Positions 47,155-58,854 of a stretch of DNA of 64,000 bases are shown here, one piece after another (the stretch's first letter is position 1; each line of letters starts with the position of its first letter). This DNA comes from Clonostachys chloroleuca (taxonomy: Eukaryota; Ascomycota; Sordariomycetes; Hypocreales; Bionectriaceae), in assembly GCA_037952775.1 (NCBI GenBank), contig JBANAY010000003.1, positions 18,104,001 to 18,168,000 of the forward strand. Reading direction: 5' to 3'. The translations under genes were made by a program, and so were the position numbers. The notes under the pieces were generated by a model, which ran no database searches, had not been told where the DNA came from, and saw nothing but the letters and a program-made list of their open reading frames with translations.

Positions 47155-48828
47155 TCAATCCCCGCTGGCGCTGAGTTCTATTGATTTCTCCCAGAGGTTT
47201 CTTAATAGCGTTAACGTCCCGTTATCCTCTTCGTTTCCTACGAGGCTCGACCCGCTGAGCCTTTCGTTAAGACGTTGATCTTCATTATCGTCATAGTTGG
47301 ATCCCCCGTTGGTTCGCAATGTTAAGTTGCTCCTTGAAGCTTGCCGCCGCTGATCTGGCAGACTAACGTTCCGGGTATGCCGGAGAGGCATCTCGAGAGA
47401 GCGTTTGTTAGCAGATGAGCCAGTGTTAACCCGAGGGATTCTCTTCGTGCGATTGATATCAGGCAGGTGGGTCAATCGGTTAAGGGATCGAGCAACAGGA
47501 TTCTGGTAACGCCGGACCACGAGGTACTCCGAGCCCGTGCGGTCCATCAGTTTGGTCATTCTCGGGTCGCGACTGTTGCCAGCATCGTATACAGGACCGC
47601 CAACTCCTATGAGAGGGCTTGCGCCGAGATTTCCTGGCCCAGTGGCTACCCCATGGTTGGGTTCAATGGCTGAGCTAGCGCGCTGGAGATTTAGCTTTTG
47701 TTGGATACGAGAGGTCTCTGCTGATTTTGCAGCAGTCCTTCGCGCAGGCTTTGGCACCAGCGCGCTATCATCCGTATCATGCGCCACGCGTGCGCGTTCG
47801 ATTTGACTCTCTGCACGAGGTAGTTCAGCCATCGACGCAGGTCGTCGAAGCAGATCGTCCGAGTGGTGCGTGCCGCTCCTCTCCGGACGATAGAAGGAAC
47901 CTTCGCTCGTGATACCCGAAGCGGGAGTATCAACAAAGCGAGATGTAAGGCCATCCCTACTGCTCCCGGCCAAGGTCGCTTCTTGGCCAGAACTAGGTGA
48001 AAATTGCTGCGGGTTCACCTGGGCCATTTCGTTTGTCATCTGGGGCGGCGCTCCGTGGGAAGGTGTTCGCTGCAGTATACGAGTAGTCAAATATTCCTTT
48101 TGATGCAGTCTTTCGCGATCGGGCGACGACAGCACCCGCTGGGCTTGTTCGTTGGGCGTCTGTGGCCGCGAGTTGCCAGCACTCAGGTTTGGTTTCAAGG
48201 ACGACTGCGCGCTGCTGTTGATGGAGCCTTTGCGTGACAGATGAGGTGAGTTAGAACCACTAGCATCTACCCATTCATCATCGTCCTGCCCGTCACCACC
48301 TAAATCAAAGTGAACCTGGGACTTGCTTGACTTGGGCCGGTTGACTGCGGTCAAGCCCAATGAATTCCGACGTATCTTTTCCGACGATCGCGTGCGCTTG
48401 TGCACCTCGCCGTGCGAACGGTTGCGCTTCAGGCTCGTCTGGGAAACGCTTTTCTGAATGCTTGTAGCTGAGGAATCGCGAGTAAGCTTCCCGTCGCTGG
48501 TCGCCCGGCGATGTGACGAGGGTCGCTGGGGTTGTTGAGGCGAATCAGGTGGCGAAAAGGTCCGTCGAGTATTATTGTTCAACTTGGTAGTTGAAGCGTG
48601 CGCGTGGCCGTGTCCATGAGCGCCGTGGCCGTGCCCATGACCGTATTTTTGAAGTGCTTTTGATGAAGGAACTCGGGCGTGGATCCGGCCGACGTGATGT
48701 TGCTTCTGGTGCCCTTTTGGGCGCTGATGCGCCTCTCCGTTCAGGTCGCTCTCTTGACGGCTGAGCGGAGGTCGTTTTGATTGGCCGCTGGTCGAGGATG
48801 CGCTGTCATATTCCTTGTCACGAGCCAT
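47155..48828 (-). CDS. Tco89-like TORC1 subunit
   Basis: A single exon on the minus strand, 557 aa. It matches the pattern of fungal Tco89, an accessory subunit of TORC1 at the vacuole: a basic, Ser-rich chain starting MARDKEYDSAS, the ordered short region GRIHARVPSSKALQK, a run of RKGS- and RRAS-like phosphorylation motifs, a central KEYLTTRILQRTPSHG segment, LVVRRYQNPVARSLNRL near residue 440, and the C-terminal GTLTLLRNLWEKSIELSASG. A His/Gly tract (GHGHGHGAHGHGHAHA, residues 63-78) is unusual. Nearly all of it is predicted to be disordered. The identification rests on the N- and C-terminal motifs, so it is good but not certain. Confidence 0.75.
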   Translation of the reverse strand: MARDKEYDSASSTSGQSKRPPLSRQESDLNGEAHQRPKGHQKQHHVGRIHARVPSSKALQKYGHGHGHGAHGHGHAHASTTKLNNNTRRTFSPPDSPQQPQRPSSHRRATSDGKLTRDSSATSIQKSVSQTSLKRNRSHGEVHKRTRSSEKIRRNSLGLTAVNRPKSSKSQVHFDLGGDGQDDDEWVDASGSNSPHLSRKGSINSSAQSSLKPNLSAGNSRPQTPNEQAQRVLSSPDRERLHQKEYLTTRILQRTPSHGAPPQMTNEMAQVNPQQFSPSSGQEATLAGSSRDGLTSRFVDTPASGITSEGSFYRPERSGTHHSDDLLRRPASMAELPRAESQIERARVAHDTDDSALVPKPARRTAAKSAETSRIQQKLNLQRASSAIEPNHGVATGPGNLGASPLIGVGGPVYDAGNSRDPRMTKLMDRTGSEYLVVRRYQNPVARSLNRLTHLPDINRTKRIPRVNTGSSANKRSLEMPLRHTRNVSLPDQRRQASRSNLTLRTNGGSNYDDNEDQRLNERLSGSSLVGNEEDNGTLTLLRNLWEKSIELSASGD

Positions 48829-50147
48829 GATTGCCTGGTTTCGGATTCTCAGTCTCGCTGAGAAAGGGGCTTGTGGACAAAATGCACAGCCTCGGTCAGA
48901 CTGTCCTTTCCTCCGTCCGTGACCAAGGTCGCAAGGTTGTGCTCAATTGAGATTGGGTTCTGGAGGGTGATGCGAGGGCGAAATAGCGGTGCCGATTATC
49001 AGCATGGAGAAAGAGACATGGAGGTCAAAGTGCGTGGCAGGGATGTTTGTGGCAGCTTGCGAAATCGGGAACAATGGGTGCTAGTGTTATATAGGCCTAG
49101 CTCTAGTACTTCACTACAGGCAGCCAGCCAGAACTCTTTCAACAAAGAGTTCGCGCTGCATCTAACGCTGTCATGCAGCGTGATGTGTGATCGTGACGAT
49201 ATGGGCAATGCCGGCGGCGCTGTCACCGTAAGACCATGCAGAATATGCCCGAGGGAAACAATGTGCGAAAACAGCCCTGCATGCAGCCGTGGTTGGCTGT
49301 CGGAGTACTACATGTAGGCATGGGCATGTAACATTTGCCCGAGACAGCTAGCGACAAATACGGAATTGCATCTGCTGAAGGGGTTGGGGGAACGGACGGG
49401 TGTGGGTTAGGTTCAATGTGGATGGGCCGTGACAATCGGTACGTAACGGGAAGTTCGTGCCGTCAATGGGCCTTTGGCAGACCCAGCAGCAGGCAGGCGC
49501 TGAAGCGTTGGGGCGCGTCCGAACTGAGTTAAACCTTCTCTTTCACCACACAGGGAATGAGAGCACATGCTTCCACGCCAAACAAAGCACCCACCCTGCC
49601 CTGTTGAGCGCCCAAGAACGGGATACCCTTCTCGGAAAGATATCTTATTTATGACATCTTCGACCACAGCACATCCAGGTAACTTGTATGATGATTTCCT
49701 ATGTTGGCCGTTTCGGCTTGTTCTCCTCCATCTTCACCACTCTCGGTTTTGTGTTTTGGTTAGCATCTGAGTGAGCGCATTGCGAGCAACCCCCAAGCAA
49801 ATGTTCATTTGTCACTATACATTACCCCAGAGATAGAAATGCAAGCACTTAACTCAAGAATATGAAAGACCCCTCACCCTCTTCTCACCTGTGTTCTGCC
49901 ATCGTAGGTAGGCGCGTGTTTGCTTCTTGGTGATAGGTACCGCTCCGTAATCACGTGCCATCTCCACATGCTCTGATATCACTAGCGCCAGGAAGGAAGC
50001 CTAGCAGCTGATTGCCCAGATGCCCATAGACAACATCTCGATCCTGCTACAGCACACTTGCTGCAGCCTCTCCCCTTGTGCGCAGGAATAACCAAGAACT
50101 CTGTTTGTTTGTTCCATTACGCTCCTCTCCATTCAGTGAAGCCCAGC
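48829..50147. other. Intergenic region
   Basis: Upstream of the divergent Tco89 and SPF30 genes. No gene is seen; the open frames are short and overlapping. Confidence 0.5.
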
Positions 50148-51093
50148 ATGCCTGATCCCCCGAGCACGGAGGATACCAGACGAGAATATCAAGAACAAGT
50201 ACGTTGACGTCTCCCTCGTCTCTTTTGTCATTTACCATTGCTAACATCTCGATCACTAGCTTGATATCGTCTCTACTTCTCTGCGTGACGACCCCGACAA
50301 TGCAGAACTCATTGCACTGCAGCGCGACCTGACTGAGCTCCTCGAAATCCTAGAGGAAGAAGTGAAGCAGGCGACCAAACAGCCATCGCCCCCACCACCG
50401 CCGCCGTCGGAGAAATGGTCTCGAGATGCCCATCCTGCCTTTAAGAAAGGAGACACGCAGCCCGAGGAGAAGGAAGAGCCTGTGGTTCATTACCGGACCA
50501 ATGAAATCGTTCAGGCGAAATGGCTTTCGGGCGACAAGGCATTCTACCCTGCCCAGATCATGGGCATTACTGGTTCGGATAAGGCACCGGTTTACAGCGT
50601 CAAGTTTAAGGGCTATGATAACATAGAGAATCTAAGGGCGAAAGACATCCGTCCTATGACAAACAAACGAAAGGCGGACGCTCCCGCCACAGCACCCTCT
50701 CCAACTGTGGCGACCCCACCTGCACCAGGTGTTGTTTCTTCCGCTGGTGCTACTGTCTACCCCGATGCCAAAAAAGAGACCGAGAAACAGGCTGACTCGC
50801 CCAAGCCTCCCAAGGCTAAAAAAATCAAGGCGAATAAGGAGCTCGAGGCTGGCAAGACCAAATGGCAAGACTTTAACAACAAGTCCAAGTTTGGGAAGAA
50901 ATCAAAGAAGGAGAGCATGTTCCGAGTTCCCCAAGGGGTTAACAGTAGAGGTTTGTTTGCCGTTTTGTGTGACCTCTGAGGGATTTGAAGTTAACATCTT
51001 CCTGCAGTGGGCTTCACAGGTTCCGGCCAAGCCATGCGCAAGGACCCTACCCGAAGCCGCCATGTGTATCAAATTAACGAAGACAACGACTAA
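50148..51093 (+). CDS. SPF30/SMNDC1-like splicing factor
   Basis: Three exons: 50148-50198, 50260-50950 and 51008-51093, 275 aa. SPF30 is a Tudor-domain protein needed for assembly of the spliceosome. Seen: an N-terminal helical region (EYQEQLDIVSTSLRDDPDNA, then LIALQRDLTELLEIL), a Pro-rich linker, the Tudor domain at about residues 95-148 (IVQAKWLSGDKAFYPAQIMG, then VYSVKFKGYDNIENLRAKDI), and the Lys-rich C-terminal part with KWQDFNNKSKFGKKSKKESM and the terminal motif VGFTGSGQAMRKDPTRSRH. The last motif needs exon 3, so the frame that stops at 50979 is an unspliced reading. Confidence 0.9.
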
Positions 51094-51400
51094 TTATTCA
51101 GTTTTTCTCGATAGGGCCCTGTCGATTTCGACCGAGGCGGCGTTGGTGTTCGTTGATTCAATGGTTGATCATGGTTCTTTTAAATCGGTAATCCACCTGC
51201 TCGCTTAGTTGACACAAACTGACGATGACTTGGTTTGCTCGGATTTCATATTCATATCGCGCTACGACTCGTAATCGGTGTCCGACGAAAAGCAGCATTC
51301 AGCTGGCTGCAGCCAGGTATCGGAGCAAGACAAGAATGACTGGTTGAACTCTGGATGACAGAGTTGGTATTGAGCATGGTATAGACAGTGTCAAGCATAA
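51094..51400. other. Convergent spacer
   Basis: Short 3' region between the SPF30 and IND1 genes. Nothing else is seen. Confidence 0.45.
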
Positions 51401-52500
51401 CTAGTCTTTATTTAGGCCAACTTTAGAGCAAATTGTCTTTGCTATTTCCAAAAATGATGACGCTCTGGTACTCGTTGGTTCTGAAACCACAGTAGGTTTA
51501 CCCTGGTCACCATCATCACCAATGTTAGGGTGGAGGGGAATATCACCTAGGAAATCGATACTGTGCTCAGCACACAATTTTTTAACGCGCTCATTTGATC
51601 CAAACACATGTGTCGCCTGGTTACACTTTGGGCATGTGAAAAGAGACATATTCTGGACCATTCCAAGAATATTAACATCGACAGTCTTGAACATGTTAAT
51701 TCCCTTAACAGCATCTTTCGTTGCCAATGTGTGGGGCGTAGACACAATGACAGAGCCTATGAACAATAAGCTTCGTTATAATGCAAAGTAGTAGTGAGCC
51801 TTACCATCCAGGATGACTTGTTGCGTAATGGTCAATTGGGTATCACCCGTTCCGGGTGGTAAGTCCAGAACCAAGACATCAAGGCCGCCCCAATCCACTT
51901 CATGTAGGAGCTGCTGGACTGCCTTCATAACCATCGGTCCTCTCCACACTACAGGGGCACTCTCCCCAACGAGGTAGCCCATTGACATGGTCTTCACGCC
52001 ATAATTTGTCAGAGGAACAAGCTGGTTATCTTCGTGGCCTTAGTAAACATGTTTTTTGTTTGCCATTCATGAGAATTAAACCTACTGCTTGATAGATTCG
52101 GTTCTCCAGACAAGTCAAACAAGGTAGGGATAGAGGGCCCGAAGATGTCGACATCCAGAATGCCAGAACGTAGCCCAAGTCTAGCAAAGGCCAGTGATAA
52201 ATTTGCTGGCCTCATGAATTAGAAGGTCGAAAGTTTAGAGGCCAGGAACAGCGACACATACCAGCCACAGTGCTCTTGCCGACACCTCCTTTAGCTGAGG
52301 AAACAGCAATGACTTTGTCGACTCCGGTGATCTTCCTCCTTTGCGGTCGTTTCGGCCAGCTAGGAGGTGTCCCCGCTCGCGGCAAGCCCTAAGAGTTCCA
52401 GTAAGCGAGGAGCCTGATAAATTAGAAATCGACATACAAGGGGATTCTCGTGCCGTAGAGCCCGAGTCGCCTGGAGAAGGCGTGGCAGGGTAGCACGCAT
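51401..52500 (-). CDS. IND1/NUBPL-like mitochondrial Fe-S assembly NTPase
   Basis: Five exons on the minus strand: 52500-52438, 52388-52262, 52205-52086, 52029-51805 and 51756-51401, 296 aa; all phases agree. This Mrp/NBP35-type P-loop protein delivers Fe-S clusters to respiratory complex I. Seen: a short Arg-rich presequence ([20 protein letters not shown]), the deviant Walker [14 protein letters not shown] with Lys54 to Thr61, [49 protein letters not shown], and the metal-binding CPKC at 220-223. The presequence favours a mitochondrial IND1 over cytosolic Nbp35 or Cfd1. It shares a 358-bp divergent promoter with the Bfr2 gene. Confidence 0.92.
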
Positions 52501-52858
52501 TATGCACAGTTCGGTAGATAATGACCAGTCTGGTCGAGGTAGTGTACAATTACATATATCAAAATTACAAGATAGAATAAAAACCAAGTCCTAAATTAGG
52601 TTGGCATTTAATAATAGGAAAACGACATATACTGAAATGAATTCGAAGACAAAGCCACTCTAATATTCACCAGCTTGCTCTAGAGCGACATCTCAAGCAG
52701 CAAGTAAAAGTGGAGAGCTAGCAGTTCTAGACCCACCCGACAGGTTCTGCCGCTCTACACCGCTTAAAAGTTCAAGTGCAAAACGTCTAGAAAAAATCCC
52801 ACCGTGGGGCCAAGCCAATCCTGGTTGTTTGCCGGCAAACTCATAGAGAGCATTCAAG
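52501..52858. promoter_or_regulatory. Bidirectional promoter of IND1 and BFR2
   Basis: A 358-bp gap between the divergent starts. A CCAAT box is at 52815-52819, 40 bases before the Bfr2 ATG. Otherwise nothing is seen. Confidence 0.45.
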
Positions 52859-54578
52859 ATGTCCGGGTTAAAGGGTCGCGCGAAGCAGTTCATGGACGAT
52901 GAAAAAATCGTCAAAGGTAAGGAGAAGGAGCCATTGTCTCAATTGAATGTTTTGTGACTAACCAGGCTCAGACTACGACCCTGAGGCGGATGGTCGAGAC
53001 GTCGAGGAGAGTGGTAGCGATGCTAGTGGCGACGAGCGCACCGGAACGGAGCACTATGAGGCCGTAGGGAAAAGCAAGCTCAGACAAAAAGATTCTGTCT
53101 TTTTAGGCTCTGAGTATCGGGGTTCCAAGGTCTCCAGGGCCGCCTTAGAAGATGACGATGAGGACGAAGAGGACGAGGACGAGGACGAGGAGGAACAATA
53201 CGATGATCCCGATCTTGCCGACTTGGAAGCCGATGAAGCCAATGCTAGCGACTCGGAAATAGAGAGCGATGATGCGCTGGCTGAATCGGATGAGGAGCGT
53301 CTGAAAGACTTCGCATTCCGAGGAAGCTCCAAGCCTGCAAAGCCATCAGCAAAGAGGGCAACAGCCGCCGACTTCATGTCATCCTCGGAGGATGGTGAGG
53401 ATGCCACTGGCGGTGCAGACCTTGATGATGACGAGTCTTCCGACGAGGTCCTAGACGAGGACGAGCTTGGTTCTGATGAATCAGAGGATGAAGAGGATGA
53501 CGGCCTTGAAGCACTTGCAGATGGCCTCTCTGACCTGGGAGAGGACTCTGAAGAATCTGAGGGTCTATCTGATGAGGATGATGAAAATAGCGAGGACGAC
53601 AGTTCGGATGATGACGGCAAAGCCACCAAGAAGAAGTCAGCCCCTGGATTGGTGTCCCAAGCCCCAGCATCTCAGCAGCAATCCGAGGTGGAGAAGGGAG
53701 TGGCAATTCAACAGCAACGCAAGGTGTACGATGGGCTTCTTAACCTCCGTATCCGGCTGCAAAAGGCTTTGGTCGCCGTAAACACCTTTCCGGTCATCGA
53801 TGACTCGGAACCTGCTACTGAGCCTTACGAGGCGGCCGAGGTTGCTGCAATCAACCTTCTCAATACTATCAGCAATTTAAAACATGATTTCGGCAACACG
53901 GCCCAAGTCGGCTCAAAGAGGAAGAGAGAAATCGAAATCTCTCTTTCCAACGACGAAATCTGGGAGCAACTCGAGGAGGAAGAGCGTGAACTTACGAAAT
54001 CACGACAGGACAGACTGGAGAAATGGTCTCGACGGGTACAGTCTGTCACTGTGACTACTGCTCCCAAGGGGCTCGGGGCCAAAAACAAGACCCTCATCAA
54101 CAACTTGGAGGACCAACTGGCTGATTCTGACGATCGCCTGGTGAAGAAGACGCGGGTTCCCCGCTCTTGCGCCCCAGCTCAGGCTGCCAAGAGAGTCGCC
54201 GAGGACGAGTACATTTATGACGATGCCGACTTCTACCAACTGCTGTTGAAGGAACTTGTAGAGCAGCGAACCGTCGACACATCCGGAGACCAGGTCAATG
54301 GCGTTCCCTCTGTCATGCTCACGGTTGCGAAGGACGTCAAGATGCGCAAGAATGTGGACCGAAAAGCGAGCAAAGGCAGGAAGATGCGATTCACCGTCCA
54401 TGAAAAGCTGCAGAACTTCATGGCACCCGAAGATCGCCGATCCTGGGAGCAAGGGGCCATTGATCGATTCTTTGTCACACTATTCGGCCAGAAGATGGAA
54501 CTCGAGGAGGAAGAGAGTGAAGATGAGGACATGGAGGAAGTCGAGGCACAAGCCGAAGGATTGAGACTGTTTCAATAG
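52859..54578 (+). CDS. bfr2: Bfr2/AATF-like ribosome biogenesis protein
   Basis: Exon 1 is 52859-52916 and exon 2 is 52966-54578; a 49-bp intron with a GACTAAC branch point separates them; 556 aa. Bfr2 is an early 40S assembly factor of the nucleolus. Seen: GRAKQFMDDEKIVKGSDYDP, long acidic Ser/Asp/Glu repeats from about residue 70 to 260, then the conserved helical part with QQQRKVYDGLLNLRIRLQKA, LISNL-type helices, WEQLEEEERELTKSRQDRLE and KWSRRV. The C-terminal domain reads YIYDDADFYQLLLKELVEQR, KNVDRKASKGRKMRFTVHEK, LQNFMAPEDRR and FFVTLFGQ, the Traub-type signature of the family. The serine-rich frame on the opposite strand is a shadow of the acidic repeats. Confidence 0.93.
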
Positions 54579-54652
54579 AAGGAAAAGTATTTTGTATAGA
54601 TATTTGCCCACATTAGACACCTCGGGCTTCCCAAAATTAATTTCCATACCAT

Positions 54653-55042
54653 TCAATACAATAGACCTGCTTGCAAGAACATGAAAAACAAGAGGCCATG
54701 AACGCCCAGATGAACAATGGGACCCCCCAAAGTACTTCCTAGCTCTCCCTGGACGTCAAGATTGTTCTGGAGCCTGGTCACAGCCCGGTAGCTAGGCCAA
54801 GCGTGGCAGAATGCGAACGCCAATGCAACAAGCTTGGTCGTCTCATCAACCACGGGCCTGACAAGAAATATAAGACTGATGAGATTGGTGAAGAGAATGC
54901 AGCCGCCATAGCATTGCAGGATGATCGTCGCCGAGTGAGACAACGGCTGGAGCTGTCTATGGGGGCGGAATATGAACGTCAGAGCTGAGCAGGAGGCGAC
55001 AAGGATGTGTATGAAGAACGGCAGCTTTGCAAGGGAAATCAT
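54653..55042 (-). CDS. Small four-span membrane protein, 129 aa
   Basis: A single exon on the minus strand with four hydrophobic segments: LPFFIHILVASCSALTFIF, TIILQCYGGCILFTNLISLI, LVALAFAFCHAWPSYRAV and VHLGVHGLLFFMFLQAGLLY. Conserved-looking turns such as FRPHRQLQPLSHSAT lie between the first two. This is the layout of a small fungal integral membrane protein family without a known function, and I cannot name it. It is convergent with the Bfr2 gene, with a 74-bp gap. Confidence 0.7.
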   Translation of the reverse strand: MISLAKLPFFIHILVASCSALTFIFRPHRQLQPLSHSATIILQCYGGCILFTNLISLIFLVRPVVDETTKLVALAFAFCHAWPSYRAVTRLQNNLDVQGELGSTLGGPIVHLGVHGLLFFMFLQAGLLY

Positions 55043-55879
55043 CCTGAATCCAGAGCTTCGGGGTCCGATGAGCGAAGTTGCGGATAAGGAGAAGCGTCGT
55101 CGCTGTCACTGTTTGCTTGAGATGGATAGGAAGAGTGGAACAGGGAGTGTGGATATCAAGTGTCTGAAACTCTGTCGCTTGCATTAAGGATCGGACTCAA
55201 GGGACTTCAGGGACTGAGGCAGCATTACGGTGGAGACATTAGTCCGATCTTTCAATGTTTTAGATTCCTGGGGACAAATATGTCCTAGTTGAGAAGACCC
55301 TGTTTTCGGTATCTCGGTGCCTAATTGAACATCTCATGCTTTGGAGTTTTCCTTTTTGGATTTACAATGGCAACTTGCAAAATGAGTACATCCCTGCTTG
55401 GACGCCTAAGATGGCGAAGAAGTCCCCTAAAAACAGGCACTGCGGGGTAGTGGCAGCCGCAATGGAATTCGTCATTCCAGCTCCAAGGTAAGCCGATGAC
55501 ACCTGTGTTCGCAGCTAATGGATAGCGAAAAGCTTCAGACAACACCTGTCAAGGCCGCTTTTGAAACCGTATTAAGGATGTTTCGACGGACTCTTGGTGT
55601 TCTCTATGTTTCACCCCTGTGTTTGAGAGCTCTGACAGCCTAAATGAAACGTTTCCAGCCTGAACCCCTTCGCGGAACAATCGTTTATCCATCTCCACAG
55701 CTCAATTGCACCGTAAAGGGTCTCCACCGAGGCAATAATAGTGGGTGCAGCAGATTGGTAATTAACTACTACTCCTGCCCTTGGACCAGAAGAGCTCCAG
55801 CGCCAGCATATTTCCAGTTGACTTCTGGGCGCAATTGAAAATAAAGTAAATTTATAATAAACGAGAGCCGTCAGTCAAC
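55043..55879. other. Intergenic region upstream of the Ypk gene
   Basis: Nothing recognisable apart from promoter context; the open frames are short. Confidence 0.5.
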
Positions 55880-57926
55880 ATGGCGTCGTGGAAGATCACC
55901 AAGAGTACGTGCAGCAATCTGGCTCTTTGAGTTCTCCTTCATTCTACACCGTTTATCGACTCAAGCTAACCCCCTCTACAGAGTTAAAGGAGACCCATCT
56001 GGGATCTTGGTCGTCGAACTCCTCAAGGAACACAACGAATGCTACACCAGAGAAGGAACAGGAAGAGCGGCCGGAAAGCTATGCGTCTGCCGAAGATGAG
56101 AAAATTACGGCGGGTTTGTTTACCAATCCTCTTGATATGATCCTCGTGGCTTTTACTGACCGCAACCGGATATACAGAAGCTCTCACCCAAGCCCCCGTC
56201 ATAAAGACCTCGAAACCCGGTATCCTGATTGTTACTCTCCACGAAGGAAGGGGATTCTCTTTGCCCGAGCAATACCGTCATATTTTTGCATCTCACAGTC
56301 GATCCACAAGCCAGGCTGGTAGCGTGTCTGGGTCTGTGAGGCCAGGGGCATCGAACCGTCCCCAGACCTCTTCATCTGGTCTCAGCGACATCCCGACGAA
56401 CCATGGACGTGTCTCCGGAAAATACATGCCATATGCTCTCCTCGATTTCGATAAGGTGCAGGTCTTTGTCAACTCGATCGATGGAAGCCCCGAGAATCCT
56501 ACCTGGGCAGGCTCCAACACACAGTACAAGTTCGATGTGTCCCGTGTGACGCAGCTTACCGTCCATCTATATATCCGCAACCCGAGTGCGCCCCCCAAAT
56601 CAGGAAGAAGCCAAGACATCTTCATTGGTGCTCTTCGTGTCGATCCAAACTTCAATGAGCCCAACAAGGATACTCAGTGGATCGATTTGCAGTACGGAAC
56701 GGGTCAGCTCCAGGTTTCCGTCGAATATGCCGAGCCACCGGCCACCAAGCTTGGAATCGAAAACTTCGAGCTCCTCAAGGTCGTCGGAAAGGGAAGTTTT
56801 GGAAAGGTTATGCAAGTGCGGAAGAAGGATACCAACCGTATCTATGCCTTGAAGACCATTCGCAAGGCCAAGATCATCTCGCGCTCGGAGGTGGCACACA
56901 CATTGGCAGAGAGATCTGTCCTTGCTCAGATTAACAACCCCTTCATCGTTCCTCTGAAGTTCAGCTTCCAATCCCCTGAAAAGCTGTACTTCGTACTAGC
57001 GTTTGTTAATGGTGGCGAACTGTTTCATCATCTCACGATTGAGAGACGTTTCGATATCAACCGCTCTCGCTTCTATACCGCTGAACTTCTCTGCGCCCTC
57101 GAATGCTTGCACGGATTCAATGTCATCTACCGTGACCTGAAGCCCGAGAATATTCTCCTTGATTACCAGGGCCATATTGCTCTGTGTGATTTCGGTCTCT
57201 GCAAGCTCGAGGTGAAGGATGAAGATGAGACACACACTTTCTGTGGAACTCCAGAATATCTAGCCCCCGAGTTACTGAAGGGTAAGGGGTACAACAAGAC
57301 CGTTGATTGGTGGACCCTGGGTGTGCTTCTATATGAAATGCTTACAGGTCTGCCTCCTTTCTATGACGAGAACACGAACGAAATGTATCGCAAGATCCTT
57401 TCGGATCCTCTGCACTTCCCGGGTCCCGAGATCGTCCCGCCCGCCGCTCGCGATCTTCTGACGAGGCTGCTGAACCGGGATCCCGCGCAGCGGCTGGGAG
57501 CGAACGGTTCAGCGGAGATTAAGGCACACCCTTTCTTCCATGCGATTGACTGGAAGAAGCTGCTGCAGCGAAAATATGAGCCTACCTTCAAGCCAAACGT
57601 GGTATGTATTGTTGCCCCGAACTCATCCTCACTCAAAGGTTGAAAGTGCTTGCTGACACCGTTTGACGCAGATTGATGCACTTGACACAGCCAACTTTGA
57701 CCCCGAGTTTACATCAGAGCCGGCACAGGATTCGTATGTGGACGATCCGGTTCTCTCCCAAACCATGCAGTAAGTGAAGCAAGAATCTGGGGTGAGGAAA
57801 ATCGAAGCTGACGTTGTTGGCCACAGAAACCAGTTTGCAGGCTTCAGCTACAGCAGGCCTGTGGAGGGACTGAATGACGCAGGTGGCAGCATCAAGGACC
57901 CTTCATTCGTGGCTGGCACCAGATGA
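55880..57926 (+). CDS. ypkA: Ypk1/YpkA-type AGC serine/threonine kinase
   Basis: Five exons: 55880-55904 (a 25-nt micro-exon), 55982-56113, 56178-57601, 57672-57769 and 57827-57926, 592 aa; all phases fit. The kinase acts downstream of TORC2 and sphingolipid signalling. Seen: MASWKITKKLKETHLG, a C2-like N-terminal region (GILIVTLHEGRGFSLP, PYALLDFDKVQVFVNSIDG, SQDIFIGALRV), the kinase domain with GKGSFGKV at 256-263, Lys278, YRDLKPEN with Asp372, CDFGL with Asp390, and activation loop FCGTPEYLAPE after Thr406. The hydrophobic motif FAGFSY (Ser567) is encoded partly by exon 5. The protein is shorter than many YpkA proteins because the loop between the C2-like part and the kinase is short. Confidence 0.95.
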
Positions 57927-58854
57927 AGGCCGATGCACACGGAGTACTGATATATTGAGCAGCTTGATCTTGGTGGTATGTGCTCGTTCTTGCTGTTTTC
58001 ATAGCTAGCGAAAGATTGTATTGGATTTGCCAGGTTTCTCGTCGTGATACATAGGTACTCATGTATATACATGTCTTTATTCTCCGGTGGTGATTGTACG
58101 GCCTAAGGGCAAGCAAGGTTCACCGAGGACGTTGGGGTCAACATCTAGATAAACTGTATACATAGACCTAGATAAGAGGTGCTTTCTCATGCCCCCATTT
58201 CTATGGCTCCCGACAATGGTCAACCTACATAGGTAGTAATCATCAGGTCTGATTAGTATCCCCAACTCTTCAGTCGAGTCCAGCTGGAGCTCGCTTCAGC
58301 TGAGCTCTAAATCGGCCCCACAACAGCTGTTGAGCCTATCATGGTGGTACATTCAGCTGAGACATCTCAAGCATCAATGACCTCTTCAACTCGTCATTGA
58401 CTGACACCATATTTTCGCGTGTTTTCGCTCCGTACCGATCTCATTATGGCAAAAAAACCTGTGGGTAGCTCATTTTGCATAGGTTCTGTATTTCACATCC
58501 CTCATGGATGTAGAATAGAAGATTAGTATGGTCCTAATTAGCTATCAGGCTGGGCGCTCCTACTTTCATTAGACACCGTCATTGATTGCGCATTAGTTCA
58601 AATATAAGAAGGAATGCCCCAAAGGAGAAATTAGAGAATGAAACGCTGTGAAACCAAAATGATGTAAGCTTTAGCAGCTGAAAACGTAATTTACAGCTCA
58701 CTCTTTGTGTTCGTGAATCCATTGATTCGGCATCTTCAAGCCCTAAATTGCTGTCCAAGTATAATATGTGTCGACCCGAAGCTACTTGCCGAAAGCCAGG
58801 TACAAAAAATTATTTTAATGTTCATCAATTCCATCAAAGGGAACTTCAGCAGTC
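57927..58854. other. Intergenic region upstream of the type III PKS
   Basis: AT-rich from about 58380 onward; no gene is seen. This is the boundary between the housekeeping block and the accessory-like tail. Confidence 0.55.

Noticed and set aside
53054..53629. Serine-rich minus-strand frame
   Set aside because: It is the complement of the acidic Ser/Asp/Glu repeats of the Bfr2 gene.
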